From the NCBI GenBank assembly GCA_018296165.2, contig JACKQL020000036.1, forward strand, positions 1 through 64,000: a stretch of 64,000 nt of DNA, read 5' to 3'. This document shows, piece by piece, positions 12,192 to 23,909 of this stretch. Positions within the stretch are counted from its first letter, which is position 1, and each line of letters starts with the position of its first letter. The translations under genes and the position numbers were made by a program. The notes under the pieces were generated by a model. The model made no database searches. It saw only the letters and a list, made by a program, of their open reading frames with translations, and was not told the DNA's origin. This stretch comes from Termitomyces sp. T153. Its lineage: Eukaryota > Basidiomycota > Agaricomycetes > Agaricales > Lyophyllaceae.

Positions 12192-12512
12192 AGTGATGGT
12201 GTGAGTGTAATGCAATGGATACAATACAGAATGATATATCAATGATATTGATGATAGTAGATACCTGTAGATGATAAGAAAGCTTGAGGCACGTGTGAAA
12301 TTGTAATGGTAGACCACCAGAAATGGCAGCATACAGTCACAAAAGCTTGGTCTCGTGGGTAAGAACTGGTGTAAGTCCTTCAGATTGCAAAACTGCCTAC
12401 TACTATTCCAATGTTTATACTACGGGAGGTATCAGAATAGGGAGAGAAAATTTTACTGAATGGTTGAGATAATAATAGATAGAGAGGTAGAAGTGGTGAT
12501 GTAGTCACAACA

Positions 12513-12553
12513 CACTACAGAAATCGACGCCTCGCGCTCTTACAAACGCGAGG
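12513..12553 (+). repeat. CACTA-like end with hairpin (candidate)
   Basis: CACTACAGAAATCGACG starts at 12513 and is followed by an inverted repeat, CCTCGCG (12530-12536) and CGCGAGG (12547-12553), with a 10-nt loop. CACTAC..GAAA resembles ends of En/Spm-type elements, and the neighbour is a Tnp2 transposase. However it reads rightward, away from that gene, and no matching TAGTG end was found, so it may belong to another element or be chance. Confidence 0.3.
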
Positions 12554-13725
12554 TCCTGATTTAGATTTGGATTTTCAGTTTGGACCTGACAGAACCAGAA
12601 ATTTACATTGAACTTCAGACATCCCCGGATCCCGTTCTCACTGGGGGTCATCTTCTACCATTTGCTGAACTTGTCACTGATATTGCTCTCTTCTTGTTGA
12701 GTTCATAGTAAGTTGTTCTCAATACCATGTCAAGTCTTGCAGTATTGATCACAGCTACAGAAGTGTTGCTTTTTTTGGGCCAGCAAGTCAGGCCATAGTT
12801 TACTGATGCAGCCTATATGTAATTCAGTTGGGAACAAGATCTAGAGAGAGCACAGGCATTATTTTGATTGTGATACTAGGTAAGTAGAAATCTTTGTTAT
12901 TCTGATATATTCAGTAAGTACATGCCAGAAGTGTGCATGTGACTAGTTTGATCTAAAGTAAAAGAGGCAAGTGTTGTCAGAAAGTAAGGTTAATGCTAGG
13001 TCAAGGAGGTTGAAAGTTGTCGACCAAGTCGATGTCGAAGGCATGCTCCCGATTTGGTACGGATTCCGCTCGATTGATATCTATTTGGCAAGATTCGGCT
13101 TGATTCGGCCAGACGCCAGACGCAATTTTCACTGGGTTTAAGCTCTCAATGAGACTCACTGGCATATTTTTTTTACAAAAGAAGTTGATAAAAATTGCCC
13201 CACATGTCAGTAAAGGCATAATAGTAAATAATCCAGTCTTGATTTGATGTTATGCAAGCTGGGCCCAGAAATAATGTATATTGAGGTGTAGTCAGGGGTT
13301 GACACAGAAAGATTGTGAAGACTGTTCCAAATCAATCATCAGTAATTACCAATCAAAGAAGTTAATAATGTGTGCAGACTGGATACCCTCGATCACACTG
13401 GTCCTCTACTCGAGACCCGTTGAGGGATCGGTCACCGTCTAAAACAGGTGGGATGGCCTGTTTGGGTTTGTTGCTACTAGTTGTATCTTCGGTGAACTGG
13501 TTGTTCCTGGACCTCAATGGGACCCCGCCAGTATAATACGCTCGTTCTCCTCTTCGAGTAAGCGATACATATCTTCCTGTGGCAAAAGTGTGAGCCAATC
13601 GGGTAAGCCGAATTATGTCAGATGTCGATCGGACCAATGACAAGCGTGAGGGAATCGAGCCTCGCTGAAATTGTCGATGACATTGATAGAGGTTGCAACT
13701 TCCGGACACTTCAAAATCAATATCA
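12554..13725. other. Intergenic transition from repeat to gene island
   Basis: No gene is supported. CpGs become common from about 13,010. The long open frame on the minus strand at 13362-14105 is a shadow of the prephenate dehydratase gene. The region should hold the PHA2 promoter, but no motif stood out. Confidence 0.5.
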
Positions 13726-14770
13726 ATGTTCACAGTGTCTGTACTTGGTCCACTTGGGACGTATACCCACGAAGTGAGATTATCTGATGCGTTAAATTCT
13801 GTTTCAACATCATTCTTCAATAGGCTGCCTACAAATTGTTCGGAGCAAACGCCTTGTATGACGAGAAGGATACTATTCAAGGAAGGTTTTTTATGTTTCT
13901 CCAGAAGTCTAGACTCACCCATCCCAGCCATCTTCAATTCTCTTTCCATTGCAGACTTAGGTCTTGTACCACAAGAAAACTCCATATTCGGGAGTGTTGT
14001 TGAAACATACGACTCTCTGCGCAATATAGGGTTTGTCCGCGGCGAAATAACATTAGCGGTGCAACACTGTCTTCTTGTAAAGCCCGGTGTCAAACTCCAC
14101 GACATAGAAAAAATTCTTAGTCATGAACAAGTCCGCCATACTTTTTGTTAGTTATCAAATGAGGTTTGACCATTCTTAGAGTAGGCGCTAGGTCAATGTA
14201 GTGACTTCATCAGAGTCCACTTTCCCCACGCATCACTTGTCAAGACATCTTCCACAGCAGCTGCGGCGAGATGTCTTTTAGAAAATCCTCCAAACTGTGC
14301 TGCTATCTGCTCGAGAGTTTGTGCCATTTTGTTCGGCTTAACGATACTCTCCGAGGGAATCCAAAACGAAGCTGGTGCGTGCTTTCATAATTTGTCTAGG
14401 TACATATTGTCTAAAGTTCATGCTCGCAGCGAATTTCACTCGCTTCTATCTTATCGCTCGTGATCAGGATGTCACCATTCCTGAGGCAGCCTATGAAAAA
14501 GATTCAAATCGGGGTCTCGTTCGGGTCTCGTTAGAAGCGTCTAGGTCACCGTCTCAAACAATATCCAAAATCCTAGCAATACTGGATATGGAGGTGTTAC
14601 GCATCGATCGCCGGCCGTCCCTCCAAAGCAATTTCTCTAACATATACTTTGTTGAAATTCAAGCAAATCCGGTCCAACAAGGAAGGGAAATTTGGTTGTT
14701 TAATGCTTCACAAGCCGTACAGCGTATCGAGGGAGCAGGAGGAGACGCTCAATTGATAGGGTTATGGTGA
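13726..14770 (+). CDS. PHA2: Prephenate dehydratase
   Basis: Converts prephenate to phenylpyruvate in phenylalanine biosynthesis. The protein opens with VLGPLGTYTHE, has VPQENSIFGSVVETYD (PDT domain), LSHEQALGQC, and the catalytic TRF motif in ANFTRFYLI; a C-terminal ACT-like regulatory part follows and ends GLW-stop. Best exons: 13726-13773, 13824-13881, 13928-14130, 14185-14374, 14430-14770, giving 279 aa. The frame across intron 2 only works if exon 2 ends at 13881, but the nearest GT donor is 4 bp later because AAGG is tandemly doubled (13879-13886). Either the gene is frameshifted, an unusual donor is used, or an alternative donor at 13856 removes the conserved TI segment. Otherwise the gene looks intact and CpG-normal. 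Confidence 0.88.
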
Positions 14771-14974
14771 TACGCAAGTGCCAATCTTACGATTCATAGA
14801 TCCTTTTCAAGAGGATAAGGAAGTCATCTTCTTAGAACTAGAATTAACGGTTGAGTCTGCTGACTAAGATTTGTGATAATAAGCGACAACGAGTCACGTG
14901 CAGCACATATTTGTAATTGCGGTCGTCACATAATAATTCCTTCCCGGGCGCTCTTTTAAATATTTACACAACAA

Positions 14975-16070
14975 ATGACCGCTAATCCACTGGTTGGGCC
15001 TTCGCCTCTCAAAGATATAATACATCCACAGTTCTACCAGAATAACTTTACTGTAGAACATCATATTAAGTCTGAGTTGGCAATCAAACTTGACAAAGGT
15101 TAGTCTGCCCTGAAAGAATGCCCATTTTACTGACTGATCTATGTATTTGTGAACAGACGACCAGATCTGTCGGTTGGCTCTCACTCCTGCTGGTTGTCCA
15201 CTTGGACCTCTTCACTGTCCACTTCGTCACACTTCTCCTTCTGCACATAATTTCCAGCCATCCAAGTTGCCACCAACACATCCTCGTGAACGAGAAAGAT
15301 TATCCACTGTTTGCAAGCATTGGTTACGAGGTCTATGTAAGAAGGGGGATGCTTGCGAATTTCTTCATGAATATAACTTACGACGGATGCCTGAATGCTG
15401 GTGGTACGCTAAGTACGGTTACTGTTCTGCTGGGGATGAGTGCCTATATGCGCATCCCAAGGAGCGTAAAGTAGAGTGCCCGGACTATAACAGAGGTTTC
15501 TGTAAATTAGGTGTGTTCTGTGATATTTTCGATTGACATATCTTTGACAGGACATATAGGCCCGACGTGCCCCCGAAAACACGTTCGCAAAGTCGCATGT
15601 CAATTGTACTTGACCGGTATATGTCCTCTTGGACCCGATTGTCCACGTGGCCAGTACGTTTTGTATTTTCTTCTTCCCCTTTACATACTAATCTTGGTTT
15701 TCGTAAGTCCAAAGCCCGGTATTCCACCTCCGCAGGCATATGATCCCCCTTCCCCGCCATCAAGTCGTGAACTCGGGCCACCTCCGCCAGGATACGGGAG
15801 ATATGCGGATTTTGATCGCGGATTTGGAAACGGAATCGTGCCTCATGGTGGAGTTTCGAACGGTCCGCCAGGGCCACTTAGGAGAAATTTGGATGAGGTT
15901 CTTTGCTTCAAGGTGTGTCCGGTTTGTTTGAGCGGACAATGGTGATTATTAAATCTCCCCTGAAGTGCGGAGAAAAAGGTCATTACGCCAATCACTGTCG
16001 TAACCGAAATGTTCCAGGCAATCGGGGAGGCAATGAACGGGTGAAGAGGTATGGAGGTTCCGACGACTAG
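14975..16070 (+). CDS. YTH1: mRNA 3'-end processing factor YTH1/CPSF30 (CCCH zinc fingers)
   Basis: A nuclear RNA-binding subunit of the cleavage and polyadenylation complex that helps recognise the poly(A) signal. Exons 14975-15098, 15157-15510, 15551-15653, 15708-15912 and 15966-16070 join to 296 aa with no phase conflict. After a short N-terminus come five CCCH fingers in a row, e.g. CKHWLRGLCKKGDACEFLH, then a proline/glycine-rich linker and a C-terminal CCHC zinc knuckle (CFKCGEKGHYANHC) that is created across the last intron. Yeast Yth1 lacks the knuckle, while metazoan and many fungal CPSF30 proteins have it. Intron 3 carries a clear TACTAAT branch-like site. The start is the first ATG of the conserved N-terminal block. 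Confidence 0.92.
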
Positions 16071-16368
16071 AGGTTGCCGAGATTAGGGACCATTGCACTC
16101 CCTTAGTAAAAGGAGTTTATTCAAAATAAGTTAGCTGAGACTGTCGATTAGCGCTTGAGCTTGCAATTGAGAATATTTTTGACTTTTCCGTCGTAAACTT
16201 CGAAAATACATCAAGAAATTGATCGTGCATCCTCGTGCATTTAGGTTCGTCGGTGGAGAGTATCGGTTTGGTCATATTTATGACCATTTAGCTCCATACC
16301 GAAGTAATCTTGACTACTCGCCCAATTTTACGGAAGGTAAGAAGCCAGCTATTTGCACATAAGTACAC
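16071..16368. other. Intergenic, promoter of the YjbQ gene
   Basis: 298 bp between two same-strand genes. No RNA gene or repeat seen; it must contain the YTH1 3' end and the promoter of the next gene. Confidence 0.5.
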
Positions 16369-17173
16369 ATGGGCTGGCAGAAAACGTTCAATCTGTTGGA
16401 GAGGGCGAAAGGCTGTCACTTGGTGACGAAGGAGATCCTGGCTGAGATTGGATCCGGCCTCGAGGGAGTACAGGTATGTTACCTCCTGAAGCAGTGGAAA
16501 ACATCTTGCTCACCACATTTTGAGGCTGGCATGCTTTTCCTTTTCATGTTAGCAAAGTTAATTGTTTACGGAAGAAAACTGTTTTGTGATGTTATTGATT
16601 CCTCTAGAAAACATACCTCTGCTGCCTTGACCGTCAATGAGAATTATGACAGAGGTCTCGTCCCTTATCCTACTTCGACATGTTAGACTTTGATTGATGC
16701 CGCTTTCTCTTCAGATGTTCGTACTGGTGAGAGTATCGACCCATGTTGCTGTATATTCTGACTTGATGACAGATATGGACATGGCTCTTGATGTTATCGT
16801 ACCCGAAAGCCTTGACTGGCGCCACACAGATGAAGGATCCGAGTGTGTCCACCAGTTATTTTTGCCACAGAATAGTTCATTTGACCTCTGACTACCTCTT
16901 TTCCAGTGATTCGTGAGTCTCGTCTTACTCCCGTGTTAAGGATGTGTTCCTACCACCATTGCAAGTGTTTCCCATACCAAAGCATCTCTGATCGGCAGTT
17001 CTATCTCGATCCCTATTACCAATGGAAAGTTGAATTTAGGCACATGGCAGGGTAAGCCCAGGCTGTTTCGGGATTGAATGAAGACATTTTGATGTTTGGA
17101 CATGGAAGGAATCTATTTAACAGAATTCAGACATCGATCTCACTCAAGAACGATTGTTGCAACGATCATGTAA
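16369..17173 (+). CDS. YjbQ / UPF0047 family protein, eight exons with microexons
   Basis: A small conserved protein family found in bacteria, archaea and fungi; bacterial members have weak thiamine-phosphate synthase activity, but the fungal role is unknown. The reconstructed protein is 137 aa, the normal family size. Conserved blocks are [63 protein letters not shown] and RTIVATI. Exons: 16369-16473, 16525-16547, 16608-16654, 16715-16726 (12 nt), 16773-16842, 16907-16912 (6 nt), 16966-17051, 17109-17173, total 414 nt. Every junction has GT..AG and every phase agrees, and the 6-nt and 12-nt exons restore family residues (SDDSV and DVRT). It is therefore intact despite looking fragmented. Confidence 0.92.
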
Positions 17174-17379
17174 GTGCTTAGCACCTGTGGATCACAAAGA
17201 CCTATGGAAGTGGCTTGGACCCAGATCATGATAAACCGACCGATCTCGTACCACCATCTTCTCACCGTGGGAAAATGAGCACACCCGGACTCGGAAAACC
17301 ACTGGTCCACTGGGACAGAGGGAGTATAGATTAGAGAGCATAGTGCATATACAAGCTCATTTCTACCTATCTACGTATC

Positions 17380-17770
17380 TGAGAAGCCAGGCAATTGTTG
17401 GCATGCCAACTAATTTGTTGGAATCTGACCTGTGTGACCTAGATAGACAACAAGACTCGTAAGTCTAATAATATATTCAGTCTGTAGTAGAAATGACTTT
17501 ATTCTATACCTAGATAGACAACAGACTCATAAGTCTAATATCCATGGTACAGTAAGTAAAGGTTGTGTAACATAATAAATCTTTCCGTGCTCATTCTATG
17601 TAGAACGGTATGAGAAGATATCCTCAGTTCGCAGAATAGAACTCTGTTTGACCTGTAGAACGGTATGAGAAGATATCTACAAGTCGCGTAAGAATAAAGT
17701 AATAAACTCGATAAGTAAATACGTACCGTCAGTTCGCAGAATAGAACTAAGGGTCAACTAAAGAAGGAAG
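17380..17770 (+). repeat. LTR-like region with internal duplications
   Basis: Three pairs of direct repeats lie here: CCTAGATAGACAACA..GACTC at 17438 and 17511, TGTAGAACGGTATGAGAAGA at about 17600 and 17655, and CAGTTCGCAGAATAGAACT at about 17624 and 17731. A possible start TGTTGGCATGCC lies near 17397. It resembles a solo copia-type LTR, but no end pair or target duplication could be fixed. Confidence 0.45.
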
Positions 17771-18589
17771 GTAATTTAGATGGTGATCGAAATGTGGCTG
17801 GAAAGAACTGTATACTGTCGGTGACCCAGATATGAAACGAGATTTCGAATGACTTCGGCTTCCATCAATATCCTACGGATTCCTTAGAGAATAAGGAACT
17901 TACATCTCTAGTAAACAAAGTATGGGTGTGCCAAATTTTGTATTTTTTCTCATTCGAGGAAGGATGCCAGAGACATCCCAATAGAAGGTCGTTTTGAACG
18001 TGAAATGAAACGTGACGGGTATATGACCCTGCCAAGCGCGTCACAGTTCTGCGAAGAGGGTAGGATGCCAAGCTGAGTTTAAATATTTGTCATGCCAATT
18101 TGTCCCTCTGTCGTTCGAAGCTTGCTTTCTCCCTCTTATACGCATTATAGATGTTCAAATTAAGCCAGATCAGTAGAGATCATGTACTTTCACTCACATG
18201 ACAACTTGTAGAAAAAGTTTGATTTTCGCTACTTTTTTGGCTTCATGTACATAAAATCCAAGTCAAGGGATCTATGTATGCTATGTCTGGCATTGGTGAA
18301 AATAATCTACAAAAAGAAATGGAGGAGAATTGTGACAAGTATGCGGCCTTTACCTGTGCTGTTTCCTATCTAGGTCATGTTTCATATCTGGGTCACTGAC
18401 AGTAGTAGCAATTGAGGTGCATCACAGACAAGAGGGAATTCTGGGATAGGAAACAGGGTCAGATACCTGAGTACAAGTGATCACAGTGATGACACCACCA
18501 CCACAGCTGTAGAGTCTCCTGAAACACTCCCTCAGACTCAAAGAGGTGGCTTAGGTCCAAAGTGTCCAACCAAATAACCATGGACAACA
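17771..18589. other. Intergenic; border of the large repeat block
   Basis: No gene recognised. CpGs are normal up to about 18,060 and almost vanish after about 18,250, which marks the left edge of the retrotransposon nest. The last 250 bp probably hold the degraded 3' end of the copia fragment. Confidence 0.5.
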
Positions 18590-19590
18590 TGGGAGAGGGG
18601 TTTGGTGAGGAGGCAGCTGGGTTTTCAGTAGAGGATTATGGGTAACCTCAATGTCACCTTTCTCAATGCATTCACAGATGTAATGATGGCAGATATTGAT
18701 GTGTTTTGCTCATGCATGCCCTTTGATGTATTCTACAAGAGAGATGGCTGTTGAATTGTCAATGTGAATACAGGCAGAAAGAGCCTAAGGTTGACTTTGA
18801 GCAACTAATTAAACATCCACATAGCCTGTTGTGAGCCATGTGTCAATGCCATGTATTCTGCTTCAGTAGTCAATTGAGCTACAGTCAGTTGTCTTTTTGA
18901 GCTCCAAGACACTGCACCACCAGCCATGGTGAATACATAACCCCTGGTGGACCTTTGTGTGTCAATGTCTCCCCCATAATCAGCATCCACATAACCAACT
19001 GGCTTGATGCTAGCTCTCTTCTGGTAGGTGATTCAATAATCCAGAGTCCCATTCACATACTGCATCACATGGACAAGAGCCTTCCAGTGAGCAGGTCCAG
19101 GATTGTTCTGGAAATGGGCCCACAGCTCCACTGCATAGGATAAATCAGGGCACATTGTTGCCTGAACCCACATCAGCAAATCCAAAGCCTCTCAGTAAGG
19201 TTTGTCTTTCATGTATTCATGTTCTGAGTCATTCTAGGGAGCTTGGGATTTGGTTAAGGTGATTTCAACAGGCAAGAGTGTCAGGCAAGGGTTACAGCCA
19301 GCTAATCCAAAATGTTCAAGCATCTGCTCCAAGTAGAACCTCTGGGAAAGCAAAATATCTTCAGAGCTGTGATTACAGTCAAAGTGAATGCCAAGTATAT
19401 AGTTCAGTTCCCTCATGTCTTTTATTTTGAACTTCACACCCAGCTCATCCTTGGCTTGTTTTGCTCCACTTGCAGTGGTCAACACACCTAATACATCATC
19501 ATTGTAGTTATTGGTGATTATGTGTTCCTTTTCTAAGTGTTTGTAGCATATGCAGCCATCTGCCCATGAAGCTAAATATTCCAGGTAATT
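18590..19590 (-). pseudogene. Ty1/copia pol fragment (end of RT and RNase H)
   Basis: Reading from 19590 down: a YNDDVLG motif (normally YVDDVLG, the reverse transcriptase active site), then KFKIKDMRELNYILGIHF, then the RNase H segment (18805-18990) with DADYGGD..STRGYVF and TTEAEYMAL, then a remnant with KHINI..HYICECIEKG typical of the copia C-terminus. Several stops and frame changes are present. The fragment is cut exactly at 19590, where an LTR of another element begins. No gag, integrase or own LTR was found. Confidence 0.85.
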
Positions 19591-19796
19591 TGTAATGGAG
19601 TGACCATTACTTGCCCACTATATAATTTATAATTATATTATTAATATCTGGTATCATCACATGATGCTACCTATAAATACTATTTTTGTCATCATGTAAG
19701 GCAGCATCTGATTTCACACTTTGTAGACAAAATCGACTGGTTTTGACTTACATTGTGTGAACTGTAAGCTGCACAACCCATAATAGAAACATTACA
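19591..19796 (+). repeat. Outer element LTR, left
   Basis: 206 bp, starting TGTAATGGAG and ending AACATTACA. It aligns along its length with 31116-31335 (shared TTTGTAGACAA, GACTGGTTTTGACTTA, GTGTGAACTGTAAG). The left edge abuts the copia fragment. Confidence 0.75.
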
Positions 19797-21771
19797 TTTT
19801 CTCTAAGTCAAACAAGCAGTTACTTGTTTGCAAAGCAGAAGCCAAACTTTTGGAAAAGAAGCTCACTGCCACTAGTTACAATCAGAACATTAAAAATGTT
19901 AACATTCACCTTTCACAATGGGCAACATGATGACCATGAAAAGTCATGAGTTTGAGCCTAGGTCCAAACCAGAATTCAATGGAGCACTGCAGAGTGCTCC
20001 ACATAATATGTCAGATCTTGCCACATCACACCATGGCATCAGGAGAGAGAGAAGTGTGATGCCAGAAGAGCTGCTAGCAGCTACTCCTGTTTGACTGCCC
20101 CAGGGTAGTCAGACTGGCATCACAACTGAGGGCACTCAAGTGCCCTCTATGCTATTGTCCCCAAAGGTAGAGCTGCAAGATGCAATGGTGTTGATGAGCA
20201 AAAGAAAAACTCCCTTGTATGCACTTACAGCATTGCAAGTAGAAGGTCTGAGATCCTTCCCTGAGGCCATGGGAGGTCTGCATGATTTCTCTCTGGTGGT
20301 TACCCCACTAATGAGTAATGAGGATGGGCTTTACAGGGCACATAGCCCTGTAAGATCACAAGCTGGGCCCACACTGAGCCTGCACATAGCAGGACTGTCA
20401 GCATTCATCAAGACAATTCCAGAGGATGTTGGAGACACCTCAAATATGGATAGTGAAGCACACTCTGATGATATTCTTTGCAGGAGGGTGTTGGTGTTCT
20501 GGCAGGGCTAGGTTGAGACCTTAGAGGCCTCAACACAGCAATACTTAGCTGCTAGAGTAGCTAAGCATATAGCAATCCAGTGATTGCTTGGTGAAGGAAT
20601 AATTCCAACCAATTCAGTAAAGTTCATGGAACTTTACATGCTTTTTCTGGCACAGGAGGTAGTGGATTACCTCTAGTGGAAGAAGCTATGAGGATTCCAG
20701 GCATCATCTGTAATGCCTTCACTGTTTGTGGGAGGGGACATATTGCCCCCACTATTGCTGGTCAACAAAGTGTTGACTCTATTCAGGCACTACAACAGCC
20801 TAGTAAGATGCCACATAGCTATGCTGCAAGACAGGCTGCCATAGACTGTTAGAGATGGGCTACACTGGGAATGATTGTAGTAATGGACCTAGCTTTGACA
20901 GAGGCAGGGGTGGTCATTATGATCAAACAGCTTATAGTGCAATGTAGACCCACTGGATCTACATGGAGGGCATTGACCTAGAAAGACAAAATTGCATTGC
21001 AGCAATTCTGTAACAGTGATCTTGAAGACTTTGGACAGTCCTACATAGATGACCAGGGAGTGGTGTTCTAGGGAAATGCCACCTATGACACATAGCCTGA
21101 AGGGTACATTCTGCCTGAATAGACCAGGCCAATAAGAGCTGAGGAGTGAGACTCTTGCTCTCCAGTGGTAGATGTACATGCTGGGGCTAGAAGTAGCCCC
21201 ACATTGTGTCAGAAGCAGACTGCACAAGGAGGGAGCACTCCTCCAAGCCAGTCTGGCTACTTAGTAAGGGGTGAAGGAGACCTGGGATGGGACTCCTCTG
21301 GAAATGAGTCAGCTTCCACATCACTCTCAAGGCCACATCATGGGCCACCTAGTTCAGGAGGTGGTAATGGTGGATCTAGAAGAGGAGCATCCTTTCCAAG
21401 TTGAAGGCCATTACTGTCTCTGGGAGGAGGCCCTCCAGACTCAGGAGGACCTGATAGTGACCCAGCAGGTGATGGAGATGATGATGTAGGTTGTAGGGCT
21501 GGAAGAAAGAGGACTACAGTCCTTCCAGAGAGACAACTACAGAGGTTTTCAATGCCTTCACAACATTGTGGATGGTTTGCCATTCCAGGAGTGAAAGAGG
21601 CCCAGGACCCAGGAATATCACCATCAGGTAATCCATAATTGTCTAAGGGCAGTGATGGAGCAATTGCTTGCAGTCTGCCTGGCAATCCCAGATAGACTCA
21701 AGCTTAGGCAGAGTGACCCATCAAAGACAATTACTCTTTATGCTAGTTCTGCCAAGTTTAGTGAACTTGAG
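19797..21771 (+). pseudogene. Internal remnant of outer element, gag-like at best
   Basis: Frames at 20140-20511, 21165-21404 and around 21400-21600 are open for up to 123 codons and encode serine/proline-rich and GGGPPDSGGPDSD-type linkers, a style seen in fungal gag polyproteins. No protease, RT or integrase motif is visible. I see no CG dinucleotide at all in 20101-20520, which marks strong CpG loss. Confidence 0.35.
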
Positions 21772-22255
21772 TATCATGACCCACTCCTAGACCTCTGGAT
21801 CTCCTCCCAAGCAGCCCTGCTCCCCCAGAGTCCCTACCAGCACCTCCTTGACTCACTCCAACCTCTGTTTTCCTATGGCACCTGCTCCAGCTAACTCCAA
21901 CCCTTTTTCAGCAAACTCTGTCACTTTCTCATTTCCTTCCAAATCCCCAGCTATTGCTGATGCTTCTCAGAAACTCTGGCACATGCTGTAGACCCTCACC
22001 AATGTGTTACCACAGCCTGCCCAACCACTCCAGAGTATTCCATCAACTCCAGTGTGGCCTGCACTCCCATCAGTTCCCTCAGTAACCATCAGTATATCAC
22101 TGCAGCCCACCAACTGATCAGAACTGACATTCATTGACCCAGCATGGCTCCAGCAAGCCTCACTGCCAGATCTGCTATTCTCAGAGAAGCTCCAGTAGTC
22201 AGTATATAAGTCATAGAGTACTATCTGCTACAGTAGTTTTGATATTGCTGATAAT
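21772..22255 (+). repeat. Truncated LTR of the 1.15-kb LTR family (copy D)
   Basis: Starts TATCATGACCCACTC and follows the first 40% of the LTRs at 31582 and 38905 with heavy divergence, including AGTCAGTATATAAG (about 22197-22210) and TTTTGATATTGC. It stops where the gypsy LTR begins at 22256. The TG start is mutated to TA. Its missing 3' part does not continue after the gypsy element. Confidence 0.65.
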
Positions 22256-22620
22256 TGTCAGGGGACTTCCATTTCTAACCTCTGCAACCTATTTTAGTGC
22301 TTCTACAGCTTGTTTGATGTCTCTGGAGCTCATTCTAGAACCCTGGAGATCTCTGGAGAACCATGGAGTTCTCTGTATCACCTCAGCAATCATTGTCTTA
22401 GGGTTAGGAGTAGCTTTGGCCTTCTGTACAGTAGTTCCCATGCCTTCACTGTCTGCTGATGTGCCATGCCAAGCAGCAGAGATCCTTAAACTTGTTCTCT
22501 TTGCCCCTCTGCTAGGTGATTAGTTACTGATTGTATCATCATCTACTTTGCTAATATACTTTGGATTCCCCTCTGCTAGCTGTGTGACTCTAATCTGCCA
22601 CTCTGGAGGTCACCCTTACA
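22256..22620 (+). repeat. Gypsy 5' LTR
   Basis: 365 bp, TGTCAGGGGACTTCC to CACCCTTACA. Matches 29070-29439 over its full length with many transitions. Confidence 0.9.
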
Positions 22621-22726
22621 GCAGAAAAAGTCTCTTAAAACTGGTCTGGAAGCCCCTCCTAGCTGCAAGGAACCTCTGAGCCACTATCTGTCACTTCTTC
22701 ACCAGGATTAAGCACTGCAGAGTTCT

Positions 22727-23909
22727 ATGTCTCAGCTTGCCAACCCAGACACACCCTTGGAGGCCCTGGCCCCACAGGACAAAGCCTGGACTTGCCTGCT
22801 ACACCTAGAAACCCAGGTGCAATTCATGCAATCATCTCTCACCCATTATACTACTGAACTCTCTACTCTCTGTCAAACTACAAATCTGATCTCCAAATTG
22901 CTCCAGGTGCTGCTCATATGCCTAACTTCTACCTCTGCACCTCCTCCAGCTGCAAAACCAGCCCTGACTGCACCTGCACCTGCCTCCACAGCTCTGGTGA
23001 CCCTATGGCCACAGATTCTGTGCCCCATGCTACTAAATGCATATGACAGCACCCACTCTGGCAGGGAATGATTCTTGCAGTCCTGCCTTACTTACATTTA
23101 CCTTGGTAGGAATGCCTTCATCTCTGATGCATTTAAAATAGCCTGAGTACTGTCATACATGAAGACTGGACATGCCTCCACCTATGTGTTGTGAGTCTTC
23201 TGTCATCCCAAAGGCATTGGAAGTTTTCTGGACTGGGCTGCCTTTGAGAAGGACTTCTATACAGAGTTTTTCCTGTTAGACCCCACCAAGACCACAGCCT
23301 TGACACTATGTGATAGGGAGCAATATAGGCAAGGAAAGCATATGCTGGATGAGTACATTGACTTGTTTCAGGCACTGGTTGAGCAGGCCACTTACCCTAT
23401 TAGCCTTCAATTATGCCTCACCTTCTGGGATGGCCTGCACCCTGCGCTGGTGGAATGCATCCACAATTTTAGAGAGGGTTGCTCAGATGATGAAAAGATT
23501 GCATCATAGTACAAGGTGGCCTGAGACTAGTGGCAACTCATAGAGATCCAGAGGAAGCTCCACTGCCCACATTCCATGCTGCACTCAGCTCTGATCACCA
23601 ATTTCTGCCACTCCATACCTGCTTGCCTAATGCTGGCCCTTACTCCTGCCATGGCTACAGCATGCCCCCTGCTGCCAGTGATCCCTATAGATGTGGGCAC
23701 TGCTAGACAGCTCTGTGCTGCCCCACTACTGGGCTGGAGATGCCAGAAGCCCAGGCACTTTGCATGGTACTGCCCTCTGGGCCTGGAAGTGTGTTACCTT
23801 TCCATGACAGAGCAGGAGGAACGCAGCTGCTGGCTGCAAAGGATGCTGCTGGAGCTCTGCCACTTGATGAGCCTATGCCAGAGTTGATCCCAGAGGAGAT
23901 CAGCACATG
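22727..23909 (+). pseudogene. Gypsy gag remnant
   Basis: The frame opens with MSQLANPDTPLEAL (22727). Capsid-like blocks follow, for example FYTEFFLLDP near 23248 and YIDLFQALVEQATY near 23353, and a zinc knuckle remnant CQKPRHFAWYC near 23734 in which the first cysteine is not in place. Several stops and shifts break it. The antisense solo LTR is inserted at its end. Confidence 0.75.

Noticed and set aside
12513..12553. Right terminus of the Tnp2 element
   Set aside because: The CACTA end reads away from the transposase and no opposite TAGTG end was found; kept only as a low-confidence candidate.
13362..14105. 247-codon minus-strand open frame
   Set aside because: It overlaps the prephenate dehydratase exons on the other strand and shows no domain; the plus-strand motifs are decisive.
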